Of a stretch of DNA of 64,000 nucleotides, positions 35,358 to 43,458 are shown in pieces (position 1 is the stretch's first letter; every line of letters begins with the position of its first letter). The DNA is from Halorubrum alkaliphilum (GTDB lineage: Archaea > Halobacteriota > Halobacteria > Halobacteriales > Haloferacaceae): positions 1 to 64,000 of the forward strand of contig NZ_JAGGKQ010000011.1 of NCBI RefSeq assembly GCF_017873815.1, given 5' to 3'. Under the pieces are notes generated by a model. It ran no database searches, was not told where the DNA came from, and saw only the letters and a program-made list of their open reading frames with translations. A program made the translations under genes and the position numbers.

Positions 35358-36491
35358 TCACGGCGTGGCGGGTTCGGGGTCCTCGGTACGGAAAAAGACG
35401 TCTTCGCCGGTCTCGGGGTCGAACAGGTGGAGGTCGGAGTCATCGAAAGTGATCCCGACCGTTTGATCCGGTTCCGGTTTGATCTCAGGCCGGGAGCGGG
35501 CGAGGAAGTCCTCCCCAAGCGTCAGGTGGACGTAGTTGTCCGAGCCGATCGGCTCGACGACTTCGACGGAGGTCCGCACGAGTTCGCTTCCGTCAGGGTT
35601 CTCGATCACGGTGACGTTTTCGGGACGGATCCCGAGCGTGTACGACGAGTCATGGAGTGTATGCCCGCGGAGGTACTCCTCGCTGAGTTCGATCTCGAAG
35701 CCAGCGCTCTCGTTTGTCAGTGTGGTTGACGAACCGGACGTGTCGACGTCGACATCGATGAAATTCATCGACGGTGAGCCGATAAAACCCGCAACAAAGC
35801 GGTTAATTGGGTTCTCGTACACCTCGGTCGGCGCACCGACCTGCTGGAGCTTTCCGTCGTTGAGTATGGCGAGTCGATCACCCATCGTCATCGCCTCCTC
35901 CTGGTCGTGAGTGACGTACATCGCCGTGACGCCGAACTCTTTCTGGAGCTTCTGTATCTCCGCGCGCATCTCCGTCCGGAGCTTAGCGTCGAGATTCGAG
36001 AGCGGCTCGTCGAACAGGAACACCTCCGGCTCGCGTGCGATGGCGCGGCCGAGCGCGACACGCTGTTTCTGTCCGCCGGAGAGCTCGTCGGGCTTGTCGT
36101 CGAGGAGCTCCGCAATGCCCATCATTTCGGCCATCTCTCGGACGCGGTCGTGGCGTTCCTCCGTCGTCATCTCGGTACTCATCTTGAGGCCGAACGCCAT
36201 GTTCTCGCGGACGGTCTTGTGCGGATACAGCGCGTAGTTCTGAAACACCATCGCGACCGGACGGTTCTTGGCGTGGATGTCGGTCACGTCCTCGTCGTCG
36301 AAGCTGATTGTCCCCGAAGTCGGTTCTTCGAGTCCGGCAACCATCCGAAGGGTAGTCGTCTTCCCACAACCCGATGGCCCAACGACGGTGACGAACTCGC
36401 CGTCCTCGATTTCGAGGTCGATGTCGTCGACGGCGACAATGGTTCCCCTATCGAACTCCTTTCTGAGAGCGTCGAGCGTGACTTCCGCCAT
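35358..36491 (-). CDS. Carbohydrate ABC transporter ATP-binding protein (MsmX/UgpC type)
   Basis: 377 residues. Walker A GPSGCGKT, Q-loop VFQNYALYPH, signature LSGGQKQR, Walker B LFDEPLSNLDAKLR and the switch histidine in THDQEEA are intact. The C-terminal TOBE domain (GIRPENVTV and VEPIGSDNYVHL) identifies the MalK/UgpC subgroup that serves sugar importers. Start M3 (MAEVTLDALRK) fits the family better than the ATG two codons upstream. Divergent from the sugar-binding protein and permease genes, which it presumably energises. Confidence 0.92.
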   Translation of the reverse strand: MAEVTLDALRKEFDRGTIVAVDDIDLEIEDGEFVTVVGPSGCGKTTTLRMVAGLEEPTSGTISFDDEDVTDIHAKNRPVAMVFQNYALYPHKTVRENMAFGLKMSTEMTTEERHDRVREMAEMMGIAELLDDKPDELSGGQKQRVALGRAIAREPEVFLFDEPLSNLDAKLRTEMRAEIQKLQKEFGVTAMYVTHDQEEAMTMGDRLAILNDGKLQQVGAPTEVYENPINRFVAGFIGSPSMNFIDVDVDTSGSSTTLTNESAGFEIELSEEYLRGHTLHDSSYTLGIRPENVTVIENPDGSELVRTSVEVVEPIGSDNYVHLTLGEDFLARSRPEIKPEPDQTVGITFDDSDLHLFDPETGEDVFFRTEDPEPATP

Positions 36492-36497
36492 TTCCAT

Positions 36498-36634
36498 ATA
36501 CGGAGGTGCCCTGCTATATTAGTCCTTCGGCAATTTTTCAAACAGTGATGTAATATCTCATCCTAAATATAAGTATAACGAACGATCCAAGATATTAAAT
36601 GTGTGAAGATAGAATTCATCGTTTGTTACGAGCC
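36498..36634. promoter_or_regulatory. Divergent promoter region of the sugar ABC transporter
   Basis: 137 bp, much richer in AT than its surroundings. A TATA-like CTAATATAGC (minus strand, near 36515-36524) precedes the ATPase gene, and AAATATAAGTATAAC (near 36566-36580) precedes the binding-protein gene. Coordinated control of both halves of the transporter is likely; no clear palindrome is seen. Confidence 0.5.
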
Positions 36635-37885
36635 ATGAACGCAGACAGACGGACACTACTCAAGACGATCGGTGGATCGAGCGCGCTCGCGGCGTTCGCG
36701 GGCTGTGTGGGAGTTGACGACGGTGAGGATGACGACGACGAACCCGGAGCCGACGCCGACGGCGGCGTGGCCTCGATGTGGATCGACATGCAGGAGGCCG
36801 AAGAAGCAGACTTCAGCGACGACGTTTCGCAGTTCGGATCCGAAACCGACCACGTCATCGAAGTCGAAGAGCCCGGTGGCGAGCTCGACGAACAGCTCGA
36901 CACCGCGATCCCCGCCGGCGACGGCCCGGATGGTTGGATCTGGGCACACGACTGGATCGGCCGGTTTGCCGTCCGCGAGGAGCCGCGCTTCCTCTATGAC
37001 GCCTCCGACGACGTTGACATCGACCTCGACGCGTACACCGCACCCGCTCAGGAGGCGATCCAATTCGACGGCGGGCTCTACGGCCTGCCGTTCGCCTCCG
37101 AGACGGTGACCCTGTTCTACAACGAGGACATGGTCGACGAGCCGCCGGAGACGTTCGACGAGATGATCAGCGTGATGGATGACTTCCACAATCCCGAGGA
37201 GGGTGAGTACGGCCTCTCGTATCCGGTCACCGACCCGTACTTCGTGAGCGGGTTCCTCCAAGCGTACGGCGGCGACATCTTCGACGAGGCGAACCTCGAA
37301 GTCGGCCTCGACGCCGACGAAGTGAAGCAGGGTCTCGGCCGGCTCGAGGAGCTGTTCGACTACGTTCCCGCCGACCCCGGCTACGAGTCACAGATCGTCG
37401 CGTTCGCCGACGGGCTCGCGCCGTTCGCGATCAACGGGCCGTGGGAGATCGGTAACCTCTCCGATGAGATCGAGAATCTCGGCGTCGCGGAGCTACCGAC
37501 GGTCGACGGCAACCACCCACGGAACTACACTGGAATCCAGACGATCTACTTCAGCGCCATGCTGGAGGACTCCGGACAGGACGCGGTCGACGCGCTCACC
37601 GAGTTCGCCGAGTGGTACACCACCAGCGAGGATGTCATCACCCACAACGCCGACCGGCACAGCTACATTCCGGTGCTTGCCGATGTGGTCGAGGGGAACG
37701 ACCTCTCGCCGGAGGTCCAGGCGTTCGCCGAGCAGGTCGACAACGGTGTCCCGATGCCGACACACCCCGACATGGACAACGTGTGGGACCCCCTAGAGGA
37801 GGCGCTAACACGCGTGTTTAACGGCGACCAAGGCGGCGACGAGGCGCTCGACCAGGCCGCCGAGGAGATCCGAGACAGCCTGTAG
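36635..37885 (+). CDS. Sugar-binding lipoprotein of ABC transporter (MalE-like)
   Basis: 416 residues. The Tat signal DRRTLLKTIGG is followed by the lipobox FAGC and an acidic linker (DDGEDDDDEPGAD). The mature part follows the SBP_bac_1 pattern of maltodextrin-type binding proteins (WIWAHDWIGRF, GLYGLPFASETVTLFYNEDM, FAINGPWEI). The substrate is probably an oligosaccharide, inferred from family only. The ATG at 36635 gives MNADRRTLLK; an upstream in-frame ATG at 36599 adds 12 residues. First of three genes. Confidence 0.9.
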   Translation: MNADRRTLLKTIGGSSALAAFAGCVGVDDGEDDDDEPGADADGGVASMWIDMQEAEEADFSDDVSQFGSETDHVIEVEEPGGELDEQLDTAIPAGDGPDGWIWAHDWIGRFAVREEPRFLYDASDDVDIDLDAYTAPAQEAIQFDGGLYGLPFASETVTLFYNEDMVDEPPETFDEMISVMDDFHNPEEGEYGLSYPVTDPYFVSGFLQAYGGDIFDEANLEVGLDADEVKQGLGRLEELFDYVPADPGYESQIVAFADGLAPFAINGPWEIGNLSDEIENLGVAELPTVDGNHPRNYTGIQTIYFSAMLEDSGQDAVDALTEFAEWYTTSEDVITHNADRHSYIPVLADVVEGNDLSPEVQAFAEQVDNGVPMPTHPDMDNVWDPLEEALTRVFNGDQGGDEALDQAAEEIRDSL

Positions 37886-37905
37886 ACGCGTTTATATCAT
37901 CTATC

Positions 37906-38940
37906 ATGGCCACCTCAACCGGAACCGGGTCGAGTTCCAGCCCGCTGTCGCGGATCGCCGCCGCACTCCCCTTCACCAGACGCGACTGGGGGATCCTGTT
38001 GGTGATTCCCGGCGTGGTGTTGTTCTCGGCGTTCATGCTCTACCCGATCTTCTACCTGTTTTATATCTCGTTGACCGACGCGACCTTCGCCGGCTCCGTG
38101 ATCGGGGGCGGAGCCGAGCTGATCGGGCTCGACAACTACGTACAGCTCCTGACCGACTCGCAGTTCTGGACATCGATGTCGATCACGTGGGCGTTCGTCG
38201 CCGTCTCGCTGGTGATCAAGGTGTTCGTCGCCGTCGGCATCGCACTGTTATTAAATCACGCGCGTGTCGCCGGCAAGCGCTACATGCGCGCGGCGGCGAT
38301 CGTTCCGCTTGGCTTCCCCGCGATCTTCACGATCACGGTGTGGCGCGGAATGTTCAGCGACGCACGGTTCGGCGTGTTCAACGTGATGCTCGACTACTAC
38401 AACACCGCGATTACCGGCCTGTTCGGCCTCGTCGACGTCGCCGTCTTTTTCACCGCGGTGGCGGTCCCGACGTTTCTGCTCGTCGAGCTCCCGGTCGGCT
38501 TCCTCAGCGGTCGCTGGTCGGCGTTTTTCGCGTACGTCACCACCGAAGTCTGGCTGGCGTACCCGTTTATGGTGATCATCATCGTGAGCGCACTCCAGGA
38601 CGTTCCGCGAGAGCTCCACGAGGCAGCCATGGTGGACGGCGCCGGCTACCTCCAACGGTTCCGGACGGTGACGCTCCCGGCCATAAAGCGACCGGTGCTG
38701 TTCGCGGCGATTCTCACGGGCGCAACCTCGTTCCAGCAGTTCCTCATCCCATGGGTGTTCAATCAGGGGGGACCCGCACGACAGAACGAACTGATCATCG
38801 TCTACGGCTACCGTGAGGCGATCAGCTTCAACGAGTTCGGCCTGTCGGCAGCAATCCTGATCGTTGCCATCGCGTTCATCGGGCTGTTCATGTACGTCGC
38901 CGTCCGGTGGGGCCGTCTCGCCGAGGGGGTGGACGAATGA
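37906..38940 (+). CDS. Sugar ABC permease (MalF-like)
   Basis: 344 residues with six predicted helices. The EAA loop ELHEAAMVDGAGYLQRFRTV is near residue 245. The N-terminal helix (WGILLVIPGVVLFSAFMLYP) is typical of MalF-type permeases. It begins 20 bases after the binding-protein gene, and its stop overlaps the next permease start (ATGA). Forms the heterodimeric channel with the MalG-like protein. Confidence 0.92.
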   Translation: MATSTGTGSSSSPLSRIAAALPFTRRDWGILLVIPGVVLFSAFMLYPIFYLFYISLTDATFAGSVIGGGAELIGLDNYVQLLTDSQFWTSMSITWAFVAVSLVIKVFVAVGIALLLNHARVAGKRYMRAAAIVPLGFPAIFTITVWRGMFSDARFGVFNVMLDYYNTAITGLFGLVDVAVFFTAVAVPTFLLVELPVGFLSGRWSAFFAYVTTEVWLAYPFMVIIIVSALQDVPRELHEAAMVDGAGYLQRFRTVTLPAIKRPVLFAAILTGATSFQQFLIPWVFNQGGPARQNELIIVYGYREAISFNEFGLSAAILIVAIAFIGLFMYVAVRWGRLAEGVDE

Positions 38941-40004
38941 TCGACGCGCTTCGCGGGGCGGCGGCGCTGCTCGTTTCCAAGCTCGTCCACTTCGTGACGG
39001 CTCCCAAGCGGTTCGTCGTCATGATCCAGCGGGCCGTCCACGACGTACGGACCGGTGAACGGACCGTATTCGACGTTGGAAAGAGCGTCTTCATGACGAC
39101 ACTCGGCGTTACGATGCTGCTCGTGCTGTTGTTCCCGTTGTACTGGATCACGGCGGCGTCGTTCGCGGAGGGCACCCGGCTGTTCAACACTGGGGGTATT
39201 TTCCCCGACCCGGCGACGTACAACCTCGACGCCTACCGGTGGGTTATCTTCGAGTCCGACTTCTTCTTTGTCGACGGCGACTGGGGATACCCACAGCTTC
39301 TCATCGGCGGTGGCGGGCTGGTCCCGCTCAGTATCGACTGGATCGGTACCGACACCGGCCCCGGCGCGCTGTTTAACAGCCTCTATCTCGTGTCGGTGAC
39401 CATCGTCGCCGGCTTCGCGATGATCGTTCCGGGAGCGTACGCGTTCTCGCGCCGGAGCTTCATCGCGCGTAAGCGAATCCTCTACGGATACGTGCTGTTC
39501 ACGCAGATCGGTGCCGGACTGTCGATCGCAACGCTTGTCGCGCTCTACTCGCTGTTTAGCGCGTACGGAGTGACGAACAACCTGTTCATTCTTGGACTGT
39601 TCTACGCTGCCGGCGCGATCCCGTTCAACACCTGGCTGTTGAAGACGTACATGGACAACATCCCCGTCTCCTACGAGGAGGCGGCGATGGTCGACGGCGC
39701 GAGCTTCCTCCAGACGATCCGGGAGATCATCATCCCGCTGACGAAGCCGGGATTGGCAGTCATCCTCATCTTCGTCTGGCTCGCCGGCTGGAACGAGTTC
39801 ATCATCGCGCAAACACTGCTCAGCCCCGAGAACTATCCGCTCTCGGTCGAGCTGTACAACCTCGCGACAGAGGGTCGGTTCCAGACCCCGTGGACGCGCT
39901 TCGCGGCGTTCGCGAACCTGTTTGCGCTCCCGGTCGCGATTGTCTACTTCATGGCCCAGCGGTCGGTCGAAAGCGGCCTGTCTTTCGGCGGGATGGAAGG
40001 GTAA
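38937..40004 (+). CDS. Sugar ABC permease (MalG-like)
   Basis: 355 residues. The EAA loop SYEEAAMVDGASFLQTIREI and the terminal helices (FAAFANLFALPVAIVYFMAQ) match MalG. The N-terminal 50 residues before the first helix are longer than usual and contain an amphipathic stretch (LVHFVTAPKRFVVMIQRAVH). The ATG at 38937 overlaps the preceding stop. Last gene of the transporter unit. Confidence 0.92.
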   Translation: MIDALRGAAALLVSKLVHFVTAPKRFVVMIQRAVHDVRTGERTVFDVGKSVFMTTLGVTMLLVLLFPLYWITAASFAEGTRLFNTGGIFPDPATYNLDAYRWVIFESDFFFVDGDWGYPQLLIGGGGLVPLSIDWIGTDTGPGALFNSLYLVSVTIVAGFAMIVPGAYAFSRRSFIARKRILYGYVLFTQIGAGLSIATLVALYSLFSAYGVTNNLFILGLFYAAGAIPFNTWLLKTYMDNIPVSYEEAAMVDGASFLQTIREIIIPLTKPGLAVILIFVWLAGWNEFIIAQTLLSPENYPLSVELYNLATEGRFQTPWTRFAAFANLFALPVAIVYFMAQRSVESGLSFGGMEG

Positions 40005-40226
40005 CACAACACCCTCCCGGCAGCCGTTTTTATAACCGATCCGCGGCGATCCACACCGGGTGAGGCGCTCGGATCCGTTCCCGGTTAGTACCGAGGCGAG
40101 CGTGAGCGACGGCGGGAGTAAGTCTCGCAATACGGTTTGGTAGTTGTTTATAAGTGGGTTAGTGGTGTTGCTGGCGGCGATTTATATATGGGTGGTGCTG
40201 TGGTGACCGCTTCCATATCTCCAGCT

Positions 40227-40594
40227 GTCCATTTATAAACGGTTAGCGACGAATCGTCGGTGAAGACTTCCAAAGCCCCAGCCTGCTCCGGTCGAGGGGC
40301 TCGCTGCGCGCTCAAACGGGCTCGCTATGCTCGCCCGTTTCAGTGCTTGCGTCGTCATCAGAACGCTCCGCGTTCTGATCGGCTCACGAGAGCGCCGCTC
40401 TCGTGAACGCCCGTCTTCCCGGAGCAGGCTGCCCCTTTGAGTCCCACCCCGCACCGCACAGCACCCGCACCTCACGCCTCCCCAACCTCGCCGGAACGGT
40501 GCTCGCAAGCGCCGTTCCGGGCTCCCTCGCGCCGTCGGTTCGCGCCCTTTCAAGGGCGCGAACCGGGGCGCGCCACAGCATCGTCCATTTATAA
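40227..40594 (+). repeat. Structured intergenic repeat, copy B: branched hairpin element flanked by 12-bp direct repeats
   Basis: GTCCATTTATAA occurs at both ends (40227-40238 and 40583-40594). Inside, an 11-bp outer stem GCCTGCTCCGG (40281-40291) with CCGGAGCAGGC (40419-40429) encloses three perfect hairpins: 40314-40340 (8 bp), 40357-40379 (9 bp) and 40384-40406 (10 bp). Then follow the box ending CTCCCCAACCTCG, a hairpin CCGGAACGG/CCGTTCCGG (40491-40520), the box CTCCCTCGCG and a 12-bp hairpin GGTTCGCGCCCT/AGGGCGCGAACC (40537-40564). The whole stretch 40005-40767 has no convincing gene; before 40227 it shows only TATA-like motifs. Confidence 0.75.
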
Positions 40595-40717
40595 GCGATC
40601 GTCGCTGTCGCTTACAGTCTGTTTAAATACGATCCTGCCACCACCGATGTGAGACACTCACTCCCGACATCGATCGTGGTTTGCTCTTCGCTCGCTTTGT
40701 TCGCGCTGCGTCTCACA

Positions 40718-40773
40718 GGATACGAATCCTGCGCGCATTTGCGGCTCACGGATTGTTCGCCGCAAAATGCGCG
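40718..40773 (-). repeat. Inverted copy of the tRNA-Leu 3' end and trailer
   Basis: CGCGCATTTGCGGC (40732-40745) is the reverse complement, lacking one T, of 40759-40773, which is the end of the tRNA acceptor stem plus its trailer. The T-loop-like block ATACGAATCC (40720-40729) follows in the mirrored position. The result is a hairpin of 14 bp, with one unpaired base, at the tRNA 3' end, with a 13-base loop. Confidence 0.65.
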
Positions 40774-40852
40774 GGACCGGATTCGAACCGGCGGACCCCT
40801 ACGGGATAGCGTCCTAAGCGCTACGCCTTTGGCCTGGCTCGGCAACCCGCGC
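40768..40852 (-). tRNA. tRNA-Leu (anticodon UAG)
   Basis: An 85-nt class II tRNA. The acceptor stem GCGCGGG pairs with CCCGCGC, followed by the discriminator A; no CCA is encoded. The anticodon stem GTAGC/GCTAT-type region holds the loop CTTAGGA with anticodon TAG. A long variable arm (TATCCCGTAGGGGTC) and a T-arm with TTCGAAT are present, all as expected for tRNA-Leu. Confidence 0.93.
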
Positions 40853-40928
40853 GCAACACACCGTACACGGAAGCGATTCAAGAACCTAACGAACCGCGGG
40901 CGGACGAAAAAGCCCCGTGACAGGCGGG

Positions 40929-41627
40929 TTAGCAGTACTCACAGTTACAGTACTTTTCACACACTGGATTATCACAGTTCGCGCCTCGTGCGGAGCAGTG
41001 TTCGCGTCCGTGGCGGATCAATAAGACGTGAAGTGGATAGATCAGTTCGTCCGGGATCTGCTCGTCTAACACCTCGTGAGCGCGGCCATTAGAGGCCGAT
41101 TCGGGAACGAGTCCAAACCGCTTCGAGACACGCTCGACGTGAGTATCGACCGCCATCGTCGGCTTTCCAAAGTGAAAATTCAACACAACGCTTGCGGTTT
41201 TCGGCCCGACGCCTTTGATATCCGTCAACCACGCTTTGGCATCGTTAGTCGCCATCGCGTCGAGAAACGCCAGCGAGTACGCGCCGCCAGTCTCCTCTCG
41301 GATCGCGGTCAGCGCACGCTGGATACGAGCGGCTTTCTGGTCGGGGAGTCCGGCCACACGGATCGTCTCTTTTAGTTCGTCGTGATCGGCGGCCTCAATC
41401 GCCGCGAAGTCGTCGTACCGGTCGAACAGCGCCTCCGACGCCCGCCGAGTATTCTCGTCAGCGACGTTTTGTGAGAGGATCGTCGTCACCAGTTGTCGGA
41501 CCCCCTCACCCGGGTCAGCGGTCGGGTCCGCGCCGTGTTCTGCCACCCGATCGACGGGATCGTATAAGAACACGAGATCATCGTGAAGCTCGCGAACGCG
41601 CGTCTCGTTCCACGTCTGCGTCGACAT
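40929..41627 (-). CDS. nth: Endonuclease III (DNA glycosylase/AP lyase)
   Basis: 232 residues of the HhH-GPD family. Helix-hairpin-helix LTDIKGVGPKTASVV with catalytic K143, and AVDTHVERVSKR with D161. The cysteine-rich C-terminus (C211, C218, C223, C227, C229, C232) suggests a 4Fe-4S cluster, although the spacing C-x6-C-x4-C-x5-C differs from the bacterial C-x6-C-x2-C-x5-C. It removes oxidised pyrimidines and cuts at AP sites. The ATG at 41627 starts MSTQTWNETRV. Divergent from the TFB-like gene. Confidence 0.92.
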   Translation of the reverse strand: MSTQTWNETRVRELHDDLVFLYDPVDRVAEHGADPTADPGEGVRQLVTTILSQNVADENTRRASEALFDRYDDFAAIEAADHDELKETIRVAGLPDQKAARIQRALTAIREETGGAYSLAFLDAMATNDAKAWLTDIKGVGPKTASVVLNFHFGKPTMAVDTHVERVSKRFGLVPESASNGRAHEVLDEQIPDELIYPLHVLLIRHGREHCSARGANCDNPVCEKYCNCEYC

Positions 41628-41752
41628 ACCATTACTACGTGTGAGAGCGACTTGAGGGCGGCGGCTGTGGAGCGGCGGTGCGGCGTCCACTCCACGGAGA
41701 CACAGCCACGCCGACGCCGCTATTTATATACTGTCAGGGAATACGAAGGGGT

Positions 41753-42061
41753 GTGTATCGAGCCAGTGATCGCGTCGACAACGAGGAGTGGATCTCCCGG
41801 CTCGAAGCCGCGTGTGCGGAGCTCGGCCTCGACGATGAGGTCTGCTCGACCGCGACCGATGTGTTTCTCTCGGGCATCCCGGACGCCGACCGGTCGAAGG
41901 CCGCAACCGCCGCCGCAAGCCTCTACGCCGCCGCCCTGATTCGCGGGCAAGAGCGCTCGCAGTCCGCCGTCGCTGACGCGATGGATGTCTCTCGACTCTC
42001 CGTACAGACGCGCTGGAAATCCCTTTTGGAGGAGGCCGGCTTCTCTCCGCCGACGTGGTAA
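41753..42061 (+). CDS. Single cyclin-repeat TFB-like protein
   Basis: 102 residues from a GTG at 41753. The pattern LEAACAELGLDDEVCSTATD, ADRSKAATAAASLYAAALIR, then QSAVADAMDVSRLSVQTRWK is that of one TFIIB cyclin repeat. There is no zinc ribbon, B-finger or second repeat, so it cannot serve as a normal TFB. It may modulate transcription by binding TBP/DNA or be a stripped-down paralogue. A TATA box CTATTTATATA lies about 25-33 bases upstream, consistent with a leaderless mRNA starting at this GTG. Confidence 0.7.
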   Translation: MYRASDRVDNEEWISRLEAACAELGLDDEVCSTATDVFLSGIPDADRSKAATAAASLYAAALIRGQERSQSAVADAMDVSRLSVQTRWKSLLEEAGFSPPTW

Positions 42062-42105
42062 TCGGCTCGGGACGCTGCCACACAGAACAGGTAACTCACC
42101 AACAG

Positions 42106-42173
42106 ATTTATATATAATTGTAAAGTTTCCTTTACTGTAAAGCGTACTTTACGGAACGGACGCTTTACACGTC
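42106..42173 (+). promoter_or_regulatory. Promoter with two tandem 16-bp palindromic operators
   Basis: A TATA box ATTTATATATAA (about 42106-42118) is followed by two palindromes, GTAAAGtttcCTTTAC (42120-42135) and GTAAAGcgtaCTTTAC (42137-42152), and a further half-site CTTTAC (42163-42168) just before the ATG at 42174. The centres are 17 bp apart. The sites cover the expected transcription start, so occupancy should repress. The HTH protein encoded by the second gene of the unit is the obvious ligand. Confidence 0.75.
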
Positions 42174-42590
42174 ATGAACGAACACGAAATCTCCGCAACG
42201 AAACGGCTCTCCAGGCGGAAACGCTACAAGCAACTGATGTACGGTCTCCTCCTCGGGGGAATTCTCGCGCTGTGGACCGGGATGTATCTCGATCGGTTCC
42301 TCGTCGGCGTTCTTCTCTATTGGGGCGGCTTCTTCGGAATGATAGCCGTCTGGCAGCTCAGCTCTGTGACGCTGTACGACGAACGCGACACCGCCATCGA
42401 ACGGAAGGCGAGCGACTACACGCTCGGCGTCTTCGCGTTCGTCTTCGTCCTCGGTGTTCCCGGTGGGATCGCCTTAGAAGCGGGTGGCATCCTCGAACTG
42501 CCCGCCGCCTTCGATGGGGCGATGTGGACGCTGTTCGCGATATACGTCGTCTTCGCCGTCGTCTACACCGTACTTCGACGGCGATCATGA
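42174..42590 (+). CDS. DUF2178-like integral membrane protein
   Basis: 138 residues with four predicted helices (about 21-37, 43-62, 84-105 and 113-132) and, between the second and third, the segment LYDERDTAIERKASDYTLGV that is typical of DUF2178 proteins (DERD). It is paired with an HTH regulator gene by a four-base ATGA overlap, as is usual for this family. The function of the family is not established; a membrane partner of the regulator is inferred from the pairing. Confidence 0.8.
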   Translation: MNEHEISATKRLSRRKRYKQLMYGLLLGGILALWTGMYLDRFLVGVLLYWGGFFGMIAVWQLSSVTLYDERDTAIERKASDYTLGVFAFVFVLGVPGGIALEAGGILELPAAFDGAMWTLFAIYVVFAVVYTVLRRRS

Positions 42591-42799
42591 GAAACGACGT
42601 CCGTGATCGACGGGCCGAGACCGGCGAGAGCCAGGCCGACCTCGCCGCCGCGGTCGGCGTCACCAGACAGAGCATCAACGCCATCGAGCGCGGACGCTAC
42701 GACCCCTCGCTCGATCTGGCGTTCGCGCTTGCCGACCACTTCGACTGCCGAATCGAGGACCTATTCGATCCCGACGCGGAAGCCGCCGACGAGGAGTGA
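42587..42799 (+). CDS. Small XRE/Cro-type HTH regulator (YozG-like)
   Basis: 70 residues, almost entirely a helix-turn-helix of the XRE type: MRNDVRDRRAETGESQADLA, AAVGVTRQSINAIERGRYDP and SLDLAFALADHFDCRIEDLF. Such short regulators usually dimerise and bind palindromes. It is the second gene of the operon behind the doubled GTAAAG-N4-CTTTAC operator and is likely to repress its own promoter. Confidence 0.9.
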   Translation: MRNDVRDRRAETGESQADLAAAVGVTRQSINAIERGRYDPSLDLAFALADHFDCRIEDLFDPDAEAADEE

Positions 42800-42819
42800 G
42801 CGTCCGATCCCGGGTAGCC

Positions 42820-43458
42820 TCACTTCGGCGTCGCGACGACTCCGAGGTGGTCCTCGTGGAACCGATCGAGACGCGCGGTTTCGAGCACCTCGTAGGCGTT
42901 CCGGAGCCGGTCGAGCGACCGCTCGAACACCGCCTCCGGCTCGGCGGTGGAGTCCTCGCTTCGCGCCTTGATCGCGAGCACCAATCGGCCGTCGTCCGCG
43001 AGGAACCGTGCGTTCCGCACCGCCACGTCCGCCTGTCCGCGGGTCGCGACATCCTGAACGATCGCGTCAACGCCGGACTCGACCACGTGCGCGTACGTCG
43101 TCGGCTTCCGGGCGTCCTTCAGGAGGGGAAAGAGTCGGTCCCGGGGCTCCGCGGCCTCGACGAGGTCCCGCGCCGGACGCGGCGCAAACTCCACCGCATA
43201 CGTCGGCCCGGCGAAGTCGGCGACGTGGCTCACGGTCGTCCCACTCGCTGCGCCGAGGTACAGTACGGTCTCGCCACCCGTCAATCCGGTGTCGAACCCG
43301 AGTTCAAACATTCCACCGAGCTTCGAACGCTCGGGGTCCCACGCGCGCCAGTCGCCGTCCGTGGGCTCGCCGTAGACCGGCGGGCCGCGGGTCGCGAGTC
43401 GCGTCTCGTCCTCGAACTCGTGCCGTTCGACGCCATCCGGCAGGGAGCGATCACTCAT
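42820..43458 (-). CDS. flpA: Fibrillarin-like rRNA/tRNA 2'-O-methyltransferase
   Basis: 212 residues with the fibrillarin fold. SAM-binding motif VLYLGAASGTTVSHVAD, then VYAVEFAPR-type motif II (YAVEFAPRPARDLVE), QDVATRGQADV and a C-terminal catalytic region. It is the catalytic subunit of archaeal C/D-box RNPs. The gene overlaps the end of nop5 by eight bases, so the two partners are co-translated. The start is at 43458 (MSDRSLPDGV). Confidence 0.92.
   Translation of the reverse strand: MSDRSLPDGVERHEFEDETRLATRGPPVYGEPTDGDWRAWDPERSKLGGMFELGFDTGLTGGETVLYLGAASGTTVSHVADFAGPTYAVEFAPRPARDLVEAAEPRDRLFPLLKDARKPTTYAHVVESGVDAIVQDVATRGQADVAVRNARFLADDGRLVLAIKARSEDSTAEPEAVFERSLDRLRNAYEVLETARLDRFHEDHLGVVATPK

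Noticed and set aside
38808-40130. 440-codon minus-strand frame
   Set aside because: Antisense to the two sugar permeases. The hydrophobic segments and EAA loops on the plus strand identify the true genes.
40387-40652. Several short frames within the structured repeat near 40.5 kb
   Set aside because: They run through perfect hairpins in both strands and are Arg/Pro-rich. The nucleotide structure explains the sequence better.
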